Source of the DNA: Saccharothrix luteola
GTDB lineage: Bacteria > Actinomycetota > Actinomycetes > Mycobacteriales > Pseudonocardiaceae
Direction: 5' to 3'
DNA length: 64,000 bases
Assembly: GCF_020859565.1 (NCBI RefSeq)
Contig: NZ_JAJHUO010000028.1
Location: forward strand, 86,274 to 150,273
Made by a program: the position numbers and the translations under genes. The notes beneath the pieces were generated by a model. It worked only from the letters and a program-made list of their open reading frames with translations. It was not told the origin of the DNA and did not search any database. Of the stretch, positions 1-9,018 are shown one piece after another; the first letter of the stretch is position 1; each line of letters starts with the position of its first letter.

Positions 1-96
<96 letters not shown>

Positions 97-99
97 GGC

Positions 100-432
100 G
101 TGTCCGTCCCGCTGCTGCTCCAGACGTCCTACCTGCCAGCCGGGTTGATCGACGTGGAGACCTTGCGCCACCAGTCGCTGTACCGGCTCCTCGAGGAGGC
201 GGGGCGGCCGGTGCGGCAGGCCAGCGAGACGATCCAGGCGGTGGCGTTGACCGCCGAGCAGGCCCGGGTGCTCCGGCGCGAGCCCGGTTCACCGGCCCTG
301 TCGAGCAGCAGGCTCAGCCGGGGCGAGGACGGCACGCCGTTGGTGGACGACCGCGCGTTGCTCGTCGGCGACACCGTGATCACCGCGGAACGCGCGGTGA
401 CCGGGACGAACCTCGCCTACGGACACCGATGA
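100..432 (+). CDS. GntR/HutC-family regulator, C-terminal UTRA domain only (5' truncated)
   Basis: The 110 residues match the C-terminal effector-binding (UTRA) half of HutC-type GntR regulators: an 'LQTSYLP' strand, then 'SLYRLLEE' followed by alternating strands ending near 'TAERAV'. The winged-helix DNA-binding half that should precede it is missing because the coding frame runs into the poly-G/poly-C block, so the GTG at 100 is only where readable sequence begins and not the true start. The family senses small metabolites and usually represses nearby genes. The 3' end overlaps the tail of the convergent MFS gene by 53 nt. The natural target could be that exporter or genes off the left edge. 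Confidence 0.75.
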   Translation: MSVPLLLQTSYLPAGLIDVETLRHQSLYRLLEEAGRPVRQASETIQAVALTAEQARVLRREPGSPALSSSRLSRGEDGTPLVDDRALLVGDTVITAERAVTGTNLAYGHR

Positions 433-1531
433 CGACGATCGCGCCGCAGGCCAGGACCGCGCTGACCCACGGCGCGGCCCGGTAGTCGGCCGCGGCCCGG
501 GTCGCGACGGCGGCCGACAGCGGACCGAGGAACGCGCCGACGTTCAGCGCGACCGTGGCGAACGCGCCGCTCAGCGAGGGCGCGTCGGACGCGACCCGCA
601 GCACGCGGCCGACCAGCGCCGATCCGACGCCGAACGACAACGCGCCCTGCACCGCCGCCAAGGCGAACAGCGGCGCCGGGTGGGCGCCGGTCACGGCCAG
701 CGCCGCCCACCCGACCGGCAGCGCGCACACCGCCGGCCACAGCTTCACGTCACCGAGCCGGCCGGCCGCCGTCACCCCGATGAACGCGCCGACGCCGAAC
801 GCCGCCAGCAGCACGGGCACCGCACCGGCGGGCAGGCCGGCGACGTCCGCGGCGATGACGGCGAGGTACGCGAAGGTCGCGAACGTGGCCCCGTTGACGA
901 GGGTCGCGAGCACCAGTGCCCGCTGCAACCGGCGTGACCTCAACGCCTTGGCTTCCTCCCTCACCGACACGTCGCGACGATCGGCCGCATCCGCGGGGGC
1001 GGACCGGAACACGAACCCCAACGCGGGCACGCACAGCGCGGCGACCGCCCAGAACGCCGAGCGCCACCCGGCCCAGTCGCCCAGCAGGGCGCCCGCCGGC
1101 ACGCCCGCCACGCAGGACAACGTGATGCCCGACAACAGGACCGCGGTCGCCCGGCCGTGTGCGGTGGGGCGCACGAGCGCGGTCGCGACGGACATCGCGA
1201 TCGCGAGGAAACCGGCGTTGACGATCGCGGCGACGATCCGGGTTCCGAAGAGGACGACGAAGTCCGTCGTGACCGCGCCGAGCACGTGCACGACGACGAA
1301 CGCGGTCAGGAAACCCGCCAGCGCGCGACGACGTGGCCACCGCGCGCTCAACGCGGCCATCACCGGCGCGCCGATGATCATCCCGATCGCGTAGGCGGAG
1401 GTGAGGCTCGCCGCCGCGCCCACCGGGACGGACAGGTCGGTGGCGATGCCCGGGACGAGGCCGGACAGCATGAATTCCGAGGTGCCTTGCGCGAACACGG
1501 CAAGGCCGAGGACGTAGACGAAGACAGGCAA
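380..1531 (-). CDS. MFS exporter, DHA1 / chloramphenicol-resistance (Cmx/Cml)-like
   Basis: 383 aa with 12 predicted membrane helices. The N-terminus carries the Cml/arabinose-efflux signature 'AVFAQGTSEFMLSGLVPGIA' and helix 2 has 'TSAYAIGMIIGAPVMAALSAR', as in actinobacterial drug:H+ antiporters of the DHA1 group. The family pumps out small molecules such as chloramphenicol or sugars; the substrate here is not predictable. It is co-directional with the AAC(3)-like gene 166 bp upstream and convergent with the GntR fragment. A gap of that size leaves room for its own promoter. Confidence 0.85.
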   Translation of the reverse strand: MPVFVYVLGLAVFAQGTSEFMLSGLVPGIATDLSVPVGAAASLTSAYAIGMIIGAPVMAALSARWPRRRALAGFLTAFVVVHVLGAVTTDFVVLFGTRIVAAIVNAGFLAIAMSVATALVRPTAHGRATAVLLSGITLSCVAGVPAGALLGDWAGWRSAFWAVAALCVPALGFVFRSAPADAADRRDVSVREEAKALRSRRLQRALVLATLVNGATFATFAYLAVIAADVAGLPAGAVPVLLAAFGVGAFIGVTAAGRLGDVKLWPAVCALPVGWAALAVTGAHPAPLFALAAVQGALSFGVGSALVGRVLRVASDAPSLSGAFATVALNVGAFLGPLSAAVATRAAADYRAAPWVSAVLACGAIVVIGVRRRGSSRSPRVPR

Positions 1532-1697
1532 GGGGGATCGACTCCGAGGTCGGCGTGCGCGGTCAGGTGCGTGCGCGTGCCGACCGCCGACGGGCGATCG
1601 CGATCAGGACCGGTCGGTCACCGGTCGGACGGCTCGCCGCCGGCGATCGGCGGCTCCGCTCTGTCCGACTCGGGGCTGGTCACCCCGAGAACCCTAG

Positions 1698-2522
1698 TCA
1701 GGGCGCGACCCGGCCATCAACGTCATTTCGCCCCCGGCGCGCGGCCAGCCAGACCTCGGCGAAAGCGACGGCGTCCGCCAGCGAGAACAGCCTGGTGACG
1801 GCGCCACCCACCCGGCCGAGCTCGACCGGACGGGCGACGGCGAAGGCCGCGCCCAGCTCCGCGAAATCGCCGTCGTCGAGCACGACGTCGCGAACGGTCG
1901 TCCAGGACCGGCCGCGCGGGGTGGTGATCGCGAACGAGTTGTCGGCCTCCGGCGGTGCCGGCAGCCGGTACTCGGCCAGGTGGAACGCCGTGCAGGAGTC
2001 GAAGCCGACGCCCAGGAGCAGGACCCGCGCGTCCATCGCCGCCAGCCGCGCGAGCGGGCTGCGTTCACCGAGTTGGCTGTCGAGGGCGTGCTCGGCCACG
2101 ACCTCGGCCGCACGGGCGCCGATGGCGGCGAACGAGGTCTGCGGATGGGCGCTGCGGACCGCTCCCGGCCGGTTCCGCACGGCCTCGGGGATCACGCCGA
2201 CGCCCGTCGAGGGTGTTGTGCGCGGGTCGTAGGGCGGCATCGACGCGCGGATCTCGGCCCACCACGATTCGGGCACGGGCGGGTTCCGCCAGCTGGCCGG
2301 GTCGGAGTTGTCGGCCGACTGAGCGGGCGTCACCAGCGTCCCGGCCTCGCCGAGCACGTCGAGCAGCGCCGACACGACGGTGGCGGCCCCGCCGCAGACC
2401 CAGCCGAGCGAGCTCAACGACGAGTGCACGAGGACGGTGTCTCCCCGGCGCAGGCCGGCCGCGCCGAGCTGGGTGGCGATCGAATCCCGCGTGCACAGCG
2501 GACCGGTGGGCGGTGTCGACAC
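1698..2522 (-). CDS. aminoglycoside N(3)-acetyltransferase family protein (AAC(3)-like)
   Basis: 274 aa, the usual AAC(3) length. Family features visible: 'HSSLSSLGWVCGG' near residue 33, where AAC(3) enzymes have the conserved HSSL loop and acetyl-CoA site, 'SAHPQTSFAAIG' in the middle, and 'LLGVGFDSCTAFHLAEY' with the catalytic-region His. Known members acetylate the 3-amino group of 2-deoxystreptamine antibiotics, but many actinomycete chromosomal homologues are uncharacterised. The start is a GTG with no convincing Shine-Dalgarno sequence. It begins 37 bp after the end of the SWIM gene on the same strand, so it may be read through from the MoxR operon. No aminoglycoside biosynthetic genes are nearby. 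Confidence 0.85.
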   Translation of the reverse strand: MSTPPTGPLCTRDSIATQLGAAGLRRGDTVLVHSSLSSLGWVCGGAATVVSALLDVLGEAGTLVTPAQSADNSDPASWRNPPVPESWWAEIRASMPPYDPRTTPSTGVGVIPEAVRNRPGAVRSAHPQTSFAAIGARAAEVVAEHALDSQLGERSPLARLAAMDARVLLLGVGFDSCTAFHLAEYRLPAPPEADNSFAITTPRGRSWTTVRDVVLDDGDFAELGAAFAVARPVELGRVGGAVTRLFSLADAVAFAEVWLAARRGRNDVDGRVAP

Positions 2523-2559
2523 CGCCGCAGGATAAGGATGATCGTCCGGTCAGGTCACC

Positions 2560-4308
2560 TCATTTCGACCCCACCTCGGTCAGCCAGGCGCGCCGGGCCG
2601 CGGCACGGGTGAACTCGCGGACGTGGACGCCGGCGCGCAGCCACGCCATCGGGAAGTCTTCGCCTTCGTCGTGGACCACCCGGCCGAACGCGTCCCGGCC
2701 GCGGTCGCGCGAGGCGTCGGCCAGGCCCGCCAGCAGGTCGGCGGTGGTGGTGAGGCCGTTGCGGGTCAAGGCGGCCACCTCCCGCCCGGCCGAGGCGACG
2801 GCCGCCACGGCACGTCCGCCGAGCGCGATGCGGTGCAGCACGTTCTCCAGCGGGCGCGCGGGACGCGGCACGCGTTCGGCGGGCTCCGGTCGTGCCGGGA
2901 GCTCGCGGGTGCCGTTCCCGGCGACGTGGGAGCGCTGGAGCCGGTCCAGGCCGAGGTCGACGTGGTGGCGCAAGTCCGTGGGCAGGTCGAGGTCGCCGGT
3001 GACGGCCAGCGCGACGGCGGTCCCGGGTCGGTCGGGCAGCAGGCGGGCCACGGCGCGGAGCCGGAGGCCCGGAGCGTTCGCCAGGACCCGCAGGTTCTCC
3101 CGCGCCCGGTCGCCGTCGCCGACGAGGTCGACGTGGGTCTCGCCGGTGGCCAGCCGCAGCGCGTCGCCCGCCGCGCCGAGCACGGTGCCCGTCACGAACA
3201 GCAGGTCCGCGCCGGACGGGCGGTGGGACTCGGGTCTGGTGTGGGCGTGGAACGCGCGGGTCACCTGGTCCGGCAGGGGCTGCGCCCACAGGACGGCCAA
3301 CGGCGGCTCGTCCCACGACGCGGCGGACGCGGCCACCGCGCGGACGGCCTTGCCCGCGCCGAGCCGGTGGTCGGCCGACGCCGTGCCGCCGGAGAGCAGC
3401 AGACCCGCACGGCCCAGTTCGCGCTGGCTGAGCCCGGATTCGCCGATCGCCACCGGTCCGCTCGCGGCGGCGGCGACCCGTTCCGCGCCGCCCGGCATGA
3501 TCGCCGGCACGGTCCACAGCACGCCGCCGTCGTCCACCAGGTGCGTGACCACCCCGGCGTAGCCGGAGGCGGCGACGACCACCTCCGTGCACAGGCCGTA
3601 CAGGCGCAGGGAGCCGATCGGGCGGTACTCGCGCCGGGCGGTGCCGCGCAGCTCGGCCGCGGGACCGGTGCCCGTGCGCAGGTCGTGGCAGAGCAGCATC
3701 AGCTCGACCAGTTCGGCGGTCAGCGCCTCGCGGTCGAACGACGAGTCGCCGGCGCGGGCGGCGGCCAGCGTGGCGGCGATGCGCAGGCCGTTCGCGGCGG
3801 CGCGATGCAGGCCCGCGACGCGGGCGACGTGGACGGCGCGCAGCAGTTCGGCCCGGACCACGGCGCCGCTGCCCGCGGCGCCGGCGCGGAGCACCGTGCC
3901 GCACGCCGCCCAGAGCGCGCTCGCCGCCGCACGTTCGTCGTCGGACGTCGTCGCACCTTCGTCGGACGTCGTCTCGACGGTGTCGGCAACGGGCTCACCG
4001 GTGGCAGCGGCCGTCTCCTGGACGCCGTCCGCGATCTCGGCCGCGGCCACCGCGATGCCCCGGTGCAGGCACTTCGGCGCGAGCAGGCAGCTGCACACCA
4101 GGTCGTCGGCCGTCGTGAGCACGCCTTGGCGCAACGTCCAGGTGAGCGCGGTCTCGGCGTCGAGCTCGGCGCGGGCCGCGTCGGCGTCCGCGGTCACGGT
4201 CCACTCGGCCACGCGCCCGAGCGACGCGTCGACCCGCTTGCGCAGGCGGGGCGGCAGGGCGTCGAGCACGTCGGCCACCACCGCCGGGAACACCGGGGGC
4301 ACGCTCAT
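2560..4308 (-). CDS. SWIM zinc-finger protein
   Basis: 582 aa. A SWIM motif (C-x-C-xn-C-x-H) is visible at about residues 87-98, 'VCSCLLAPKCLHRG', preceded by the usual aromatic/acidic strand. The rest is Ala/Arg-rich and matches no domain I recognise. SWIM domains bind zinc and mediate DNA or protein contacts. Its ATG overlaps the stop of the DUF5682-VWA gene as ATGA, so the two are translationally coupled; it is the last gene of the five-gene MoxR operon. SWIM proteins are frequent partners of MoxR/VWA genes in actinobacteria, which supports a shared complex. Its exact role is unknown. Confidence 0.85.
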   Translation of the reverse strand: MSVPPVFPAVVADVLDALPPRLRKRVDASLGRVAEWTVTADADAARAELDAETALTWTLRQGVLTTADDLVCSCLLAPKCLHRGIAVAAAEIADGVQETAAATGEPVADTVETTSDEGATTSDDERAAASALWAACGTVLRAGAAGSGAVVRAELLRAVHVARVAGLHRAAANGLRIAATLAAARAGDSSFDREALTAELVELMLLCHDLRTGTGPAAELRGTARREYRPIGSLRLYGLCTEVVVAASGYAGVVTHLVDDGGVLWTVPAIMPGGAERVAAAASGPVAIGESGLSQRELGRAGLLLSGGTASADHRLGAGKAVRAVAASAASWDEPPLAVLWAQPLPDQVTRAFHAHTRPESHRPSGADLLFVTGTVLGAAGDALRLATGETHVDLVGDGDRARENLRVLANAPGLRLRAVARLLPDRPGTAVALAVTGDLDLPTDLRHHVDLGLDRLQRSHVAGNGTRELPARPEPAERVPRPARPLENVLHRIALGGRAVAAVASAGREVAALTRNGLTTTADLLAGLADASRDRGRDAFGRVVHDEGEDFPMAWLRAGVHVREFTRAAARRAWLTEVGSK

Positions 4309-7300
4309 CCGCGCACCTTCTCCCCCACCCAGCGGGCCAGTTCACGCGGGCTGAGCGCGGCGACCGGCATGCCCGCCGCGACCAGCGCGCCCGCCACCGA
4401 CGTGGAGTAGCGGGCGACGCCGCGGTCGTCGAGGCTCGCGCAGCCGAGCACCGTCACCCCCGAGGTGACCAGTTCCCGGACCTGCGCGACGAGCGGCCCG
4501 ACCGGACCGCCCTCCTCGAAATCGCTGACCAGTACCACCATCGTCCTCTCCGGCACGGTCACGAGGGAACGGGCGTGGCGCAACGCGCCCGCGATGTGCG
4601 TGCCGCCGCCCACCCGCACCTCCAGCAGCAACGACAACGGGTCGGCCACCCGGTCGGTCAGGTCGACGACCTCGGTGGAGAAGGCCAGGAAGTGCGTCGA
4701 CAGCGCGGACACCCCGGCGAAGACCGAGGCGGTCAGCGCCGACCACACCGTGGACGCCTCCATCGAGCCGGACACGTCCACCACCAGCACCAGCCGCCAG
4801 TCGTTCGCCTTGCGCCCGCGGGTGCGGAACACCGGGTGCTCCGGCACGACCACCACGCGGCCGTCGGCACCGCGGCGTGCCGTGGCGAGGTTGGCCCGCA
4901 GGGTGCGCGGCAGGTCCAGCCGGCCGCCGGGCCGACGCGTCGGCGTCGGCAGCTGGATCCCGGTCAACGCGGGCCGCACCCGGTTGGCCAGCTGGTCGGT
5001 CAGCTCGCGCACCAGCCGCGCCACCAACGGCCGCAGCCGCGCCAACGCCGACTCCGACAACCCGCCCGCCAACGACAGCACGTTGCGCAGCAGGTCGACC
5101 GACGGCCGCACGGAGCCGGGGTCGATCTCCAGCGCCGCCTCCAACCGCCCGCCTTCCGCCGCTGCCGCCAGGACTTCCTCGCGGACGTGCTCGCCGAACA
5201 GGTCGCGCAACTCCTCCGACCACTCGCGCACGTCGGGGAACGGGCTGGAGCGGTCCGCGCCCAGCTCGCCGCGCGCCGCGCCCTCGCCCCGATCACGCCC
5301 GTACAGCTCGTCCAACGCGGCGGCGTACCTGGCCGCGCCCGCCGGGCGTTCGCCGTTCGACCCGAGCACCAACCGCCACCGGACCCCGGCGGGCAGTTCA
5401 CCGGCGTAGGACACCCCGGCCGCCGCCCCACCCCCGCTTGTCACCCCGGTCGCCAACGCCTCGCCGCCGGCCACCTCGGTCGCCACCGCATCGCCGGCCA
5501 CCTCGGCAGCCGACTCAGCCAGGCTGGCCGCGCCCATCATCAACCCACCCTCAGCCACTCCAGCCGGCATTCCACCGACCGCCGATGTTCCGGCCCCGGC
5601 TGCCGACTCGGCCACTCCGTCCGCCGAAGCATCGGCCGGCCGCTCCCGCTCGGGCAGCAAACCGTGCGCCCGCAGGGCATCCACCGCCGCGTGCTCGGCG
5701 TCCAACCACACCGCCAGCAGCTCCGGATCCGACGCGCCGACCGCGTCGACCCGTTCACCCGTGCGTTCCTCGACCACCGCCAGCACCCGGGCCCGCGCCG
5801 CGGGCCCCACCGACCTGAACGCCCCCCGCAACGCGGGCAGCCGGTCGAGGAAGTCCCGGTCCCCCAACCCCTCCACCCGGTCCAGCAACGGCGACAGCGC
5901 TTCCGGCGTCTCCAGCAACGGCCCGGCCGCCGCGAGCACCCCGGTGAGCCCCAGCCGCAGCACACCCCTGCGCTCCGGCGTGCTCGCAGCGTCCACCCAC
6001 GACGCCACCCGCTCGCCCAACACCGACGCGGGCGCCAGGCCGAGCAACACCCGCGCCGCACCGGCCGCACCGGCGATCAGCGGCGTCCCCGAGTCGGCCA
6101 ACGCCCGCAGGCACGCTTCGAGCCGCAGCCCGTGCACCCCCGGCCGCTGCCCCAGCTCCACCAACGCCCGCGCGTCGGCGACGTCCTCCGACCCGGCGAG
6201 CCCGTCGAGCTGCGCCACCGCCGCCGTCTCCAGTTCCAGCGCCAGCAACGGGTGCGCGTCCAAGACGTCGCCGGGCGTCCCGGGCACGTGGCCGGCGCGC
6301 AACCGGTCGAGCAGGTCCAGCCCCGCCAACAGCTCCCGCAGCGTCGCGGACGACGGCAGCACGGTCGCCGCGTCGGCCAACAGCGCGTCCACCATCCCGG
6401 GCAACCCGCACGCCGCCGCGTCCAGGAGATCGCCCAGCACGGCGGCGGGTGTGTGCCCGCCGCGCTGCTCGCGTTCGGCGCGACGTGCCCGCAGCCGCCC
6501 GAACGCGGCCAACTCCAACGTCGCGCCCCACAACCCCGCCACCGGCAACGTCGCCGCGGTCGCCGGGGTCCAAGCCACCGTCCACCGGGTGCTCAGCGCC
6601 TCACCGCCACCGACGCCCGTGGTCGCGGTCTCCTCGCCGTAGGTCACGCCGAGCACGGCCAACCGCCGCAACGCCACCTCGCGCCGCGCGTCCAGGTCCG
6701 ACCGCAACGGGTCCAGCCGCAACGACACCGCCTCGCGCGAGTCCGGACCGGGCAGCCGCAGCGACGCGACCAGCGCCTCCACCGCCGGCGCCAGACCGGA
6801 GCGGGGCGTGCCCGGCGCGAGCACCCCGGTGCGGCGCCCCACCAGCACGTCACCGGCGGCCCGCGCCACGACCCGTCCACGTCCCAACGGCTCGGCGTGG
6901 GTCAGCACGGTCTGCACCGCCTCCACCAGCTCACCGCGACCGGGCGCGGGCAGGCCTCGCAGCCGGGCCAGGTCGACCGCCAGCCGCAACGCCTCCCGCG
7001 CCTCACCGGGACCGGCCGGGTGGCCGAGCTCCCGCACCCGCGCGCAGATCCGCACGATCAGCGACGCGGCGGCGGCCTCCACCGCCTCCGGATCGCCCGC
7101 CGCCTCCAGCACCGCCTGCTGCCACTCTGGATCGCGGATCCCCGCCGGGTAGCCGGAACGCTCGTCCAGCAACGCGAACCCGTACGGCACCAACGACGTG
7201 ACCACGTCACCGGCGACCGGGTCCGAGGTGTCCACCGGCCCGTCCAGCAACGCCGCCGCGTGGAACGACCCGACCACCGCCGCGCACCGTCGTCCGTCCA

Positions 7301-7889
7301 CGGCCCGCACGATCCGCCGCATCCACGCCTCCCGGCGCAGGTCGTACGGGTCCACGCCGACGCCCGCCGCGTCCTCGCGCAACGCCCAGCCGACCAGCAA
7401 CGCCGCCCGCCGCACCGCCTCCGGCGTCTGACCGGGCGCGGTGGCTTCCACCAGCCGGTCCCACAGGTCGTCGCCGTCTCGGCCGGTCGTCGCACCGCGC
7501 AACGCGTCCGTCAACGGCGACGCGCCGCGCTCCTGCGGCCGGTGCCCGTCACCGCGCAGCGCCAGCGGCAGGTCGCACGGCCGGACCTCGACGCCGTTGC
7601 GGTGCGCCCAGCGGATCGCGGCCAGCTCCGGCGAGAAGTCCGCGAACGGGTAGAACGCCAGGTCGCCATCAGGTGAGGCGCCGGACAACGCGACCGGCGC
7701 GACGAGCTCGGGATCGGCCAGGTGCGGCAGCCACTCCCCCAGCTCCTCCGGCAGCTCGACCAGCAGCACCTCGGGCGCGAACCCGTCCAGCAGGGCGGGC
7801 ACCACCGCCGCCAACGCGGGCGAGTGGTGCCGCACCCCGATCAGGTAGGGGCGCCGGTGCTCGGCCAGCTCACGCATCGAGGACGTCAC
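4305..7889 (-). CDS. DUF5682 protein fused to C-terminal VWA domain
   Basis: About 1194 aa. I chose the GTG at 7889 because GGAG lies 5 nt upstream; an in-frame ATG at 7877 lacks any Shine-Dalgarno. The N-terminus has the DUF5682 signature 'IGVRHHSPAL' (residues 17-26) followed by 'PEVLLVELPEE', reminiscent of TraB/TIKI-type hydrolase folds (my inference). About 900 residues of helical, Leu/Ala-rich sequence follow, with a low-complexity Gly/Ala linker near 770-830. The C-terminal VWA domain has a complete MIDAS: DxSxS at D1038 ('DVSGSM'), a Thr in 'GGGTHIAGAL' and Asp in 'VSDFEEGG'. It overlaps the MoxR stop by 20 nt and the SWIM start by 4 nt. VWA proteins are classic MoxR partners, with the metal site gripping a target for ATP-driven remodelling. 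Confidence 0.85.
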   Translation of the reverse strand: MTSSMRELAEHRRPYLIGVRHHSPALAAVVPALLDGFAPEVLLVELPEELGEWLPHLADPELVAPVALSGASPDGDLAFYPFADFSPELAAIRWAHRNGVEVRPCDLPLALRGDGHRPQERGASPLTDALRGATTGRDGDDLWDRLVEATAPGQTPEAVRRAALLVGWALREDAAGVGVDPYDLRREAWMRRIVRAVDGRRCAAVVGSFHAAALLDGPVDTSDPVAGDVVTSLVPYGFALLDERSGYPAGIRDPEWQQAVLEAAGDPEAVEAAAASLIVRICARVRELGHPAGPGEAREALRLAVDLARLRGLPAPGRGELVEAVQTVLTHAEPLGRGRVVARAAGDVLVGRRTGVLAPGTPRSGLAPAVEALVASLRLPGPDSREAVSLRLDPLRSDLDARREVALRRLAVLGVTYGEETATTGVGGGEALSTRWTVAWTPATAATLPVAGLWGATLELAAFGRLRARRAEREQRGGHTPAAVLGDLLDAAACGLPGMVDALLADAATVLPSSATLRELLAGLDLLDRLRAGHVPGTPGDVLDAHPLLALELETAAVAQLDGLAGSEDVADARALVELGQRPGVHGLRLEACLRALADSGTPLIAGAAGAARVLLGLAPASVLGERVASWVDAASTPERRGVLRLGLTGVLAAAGPLLETPEALSPLLDRVEGLGDRDFLDRLPALRGAFRSVGPAARARVLAVVEERTGERVDAVGASDPELLAVWLDAEHAAVDALRAHGLLPERERPADASADGVAESAAGAGTSAVGGMPAGVAEGGLMMGAASLAESAAEVAGDAVATEVAGGEALATGVTSGGGAAAGVSYAGELPAGVRWRLVLGSNGERPAGAARYAAALDELYGRDRGEGAARGELGADRSSPFPDVREWSEELRDLFGEHVREEVLAAAAEGGRLEAALEIDPGSVRPSVDLLRNVLSLAGGLSESALARLRPLVARLVRELTDQLANRVRPALTGIQLPTPTRRPGGRLDLPRTLRANLATARRGADGRVVVVPEHPVFRTRGRKANDWRLVLVVDVSGSMEASTVWSALTASVFAGVSALSTHFLAFSTEVVDLTDRVADPLSLLLEVRVGGGTHIAGALRHARSLVTVPERTMVVLVSDFEEGGPVGPLVAQVRELVTSGVTVLGCASLDDRGVARYSTSVAGALVAAGMPVAALSPRELARWVGEKVRG

Positions 7890-9018
7890 GGAGCTCCCAC
7901 AGCCGTCGCCACGTGCGCGCACCGGACTCGGCCCGCCGCCGCACCGCGCCGTCCCAGTAGCCGAGCAGCCGGGCCGCGTCGCCCGGGTCGTCCTTGCGGA
8001 CCACGCCGAGCAGGTGGCCGGGCAGCAACGACAGCGGGTCGCGGTCGCCGGGGAAGTACGCGTCGGCCAGCCCCAGCGACGTGGCGACCGACACCGCCTC
8101 CGCCGTGCTCATCACCGTGGACGGCCGCTCGACCGCCCACCCCTCCTCCGACACGCCGTTGCGCAGGTCGCGGAACGCGGTGACCAGCACCTCCAGCACC
8201 ACGTCGTCCACGGCGAACGGCGCGCTCACCCGTTCCAGCGCGGCCGTGGCCTGCCGTCGCACCAACGCCGTCTCGGCCGCCAGGTCGCCGATGGGCCCGA
8301 CGTTCTCGAAGTTGAACCGCCGCTTCAACGCCGCCGACATCTCCGACACGCCGCGGTCGCGGAGGTTCGCCGTGGCGATCACGGTGAAGCCGGGCGCGGC
8401 GTGCACGGTCGCGCCGTCCGTCCCGGACAGCTCCGGCACCGCGATGCGCCGGTCCGACAGGATCGACACCAACGCGTCCTGCACCTCCGGCAGGCACCGG
8501 GTGACCTCTTCGACGCGCACCACGCCGCCGCCTCGCATCGCGGTGAGCACCGGTGACGGCACCAGCGCGCGGGGGCTCGGTCCTTCGGCGAGCAGCAGCG
8601 CGTAGTTCCAGCCGTAGCGCAACTGGTCCTCGGTGGTGCCCGCGGTGCCCTGCACGACCAGCTGGCTGCTGCCGGACACGGCGGCGGCCAGCAGTTCGGA
8701 CAGCATCGACTTGGCCGTGCCGGGTTCGCCGACCAGCAGCAGGCCGCGTTCGCCCGCCAGCGTCACCACGGCCCGCTCGACCAAGGCCCGTTCGCCGACG
8801 AACTTGGCGCCGATGACCAGCCGGTTCGGCACGCCGTCCACCGACACGCCCTTGGGCAGGGCCAGCGGGTCTCCGCCGCTGCCCATCACGAACGTCACGA
8901 CGGCACGCGGGGTGAGCCGCCACCCCGGCGGCCGGGGCCCGTTGTCGTAGGCCGCGAGGAACGCCAACTCCTCGCGGAAGGCGTCCTCGGCGGGTTCGAC
9001 CTGCCTGGGTGCGGTCAC
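7870..9018 (-). CDS. MoxR-type AAA+ ATPase
   Basis: 382 aa from a GTG that overlaps the upstream stop as GTGA. Walker A is 'GEPGTAKS' (residues 97-104). The Walker B region reads 'VVRVEEV', with Glu in place of the usual first acidic Asp; sensor 1 is 'VIATANLRD', and 'ALKRRF' supplies the arginine-finger region. This arrangement is that of the MoxR/CbbQ/RavA branch, whose members work with VWA proteins as chaperones or remodelling machines for metalloenzymes, membrane complexes or phage-response factors. It sits between the giant protein and the DUF5682-VWA gene with overlapping ends on both sides, so stoichiometric co-expression is likely. It is the presumed motor of the five-gene system. 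Confidence 0.92.
   Translation of the reverse strand: MTAPRQVEPAEDAFREELAFLAAYDNGPRPPGWRLTPRAVVTFVMGSGGDPLALPKGVSVDGVPNRLVIGAKFVGERALVERAVVTLAGERGLLLVGEPGTAKSMLSELLAAAVSGSSQLVVQGTAGTTEDQLRYGWNYALLLAEGPSPRALVPSPVLTAMRGGGVVRVEEVTRCLPEVQDALVSILSDRRIAVPELSGTDGATVHAAPGFTVIATANLRDRGVSEMSAALKRRFNFENVGPIGDLAAETALVRRQATAALERVSAPFAVDDVVLEVLVTAFRDLRNGVSEEGWAVERPSTVMSTAEAVSVATSLGLADAYFPGDRDPLSLLPGHLLGVVRKDDPGDAARLLGYWDGAVRRRAESGARTWRRLWELRDVLDA

Noticed and set aside
1698..2522. AAC(3)-like gene as resistance gene of the amino-acid cluster
   Set aside because: It is 39 kb away, follows the MoxR operon, and its family acts on aminoglycosides, for which there are no genes here.
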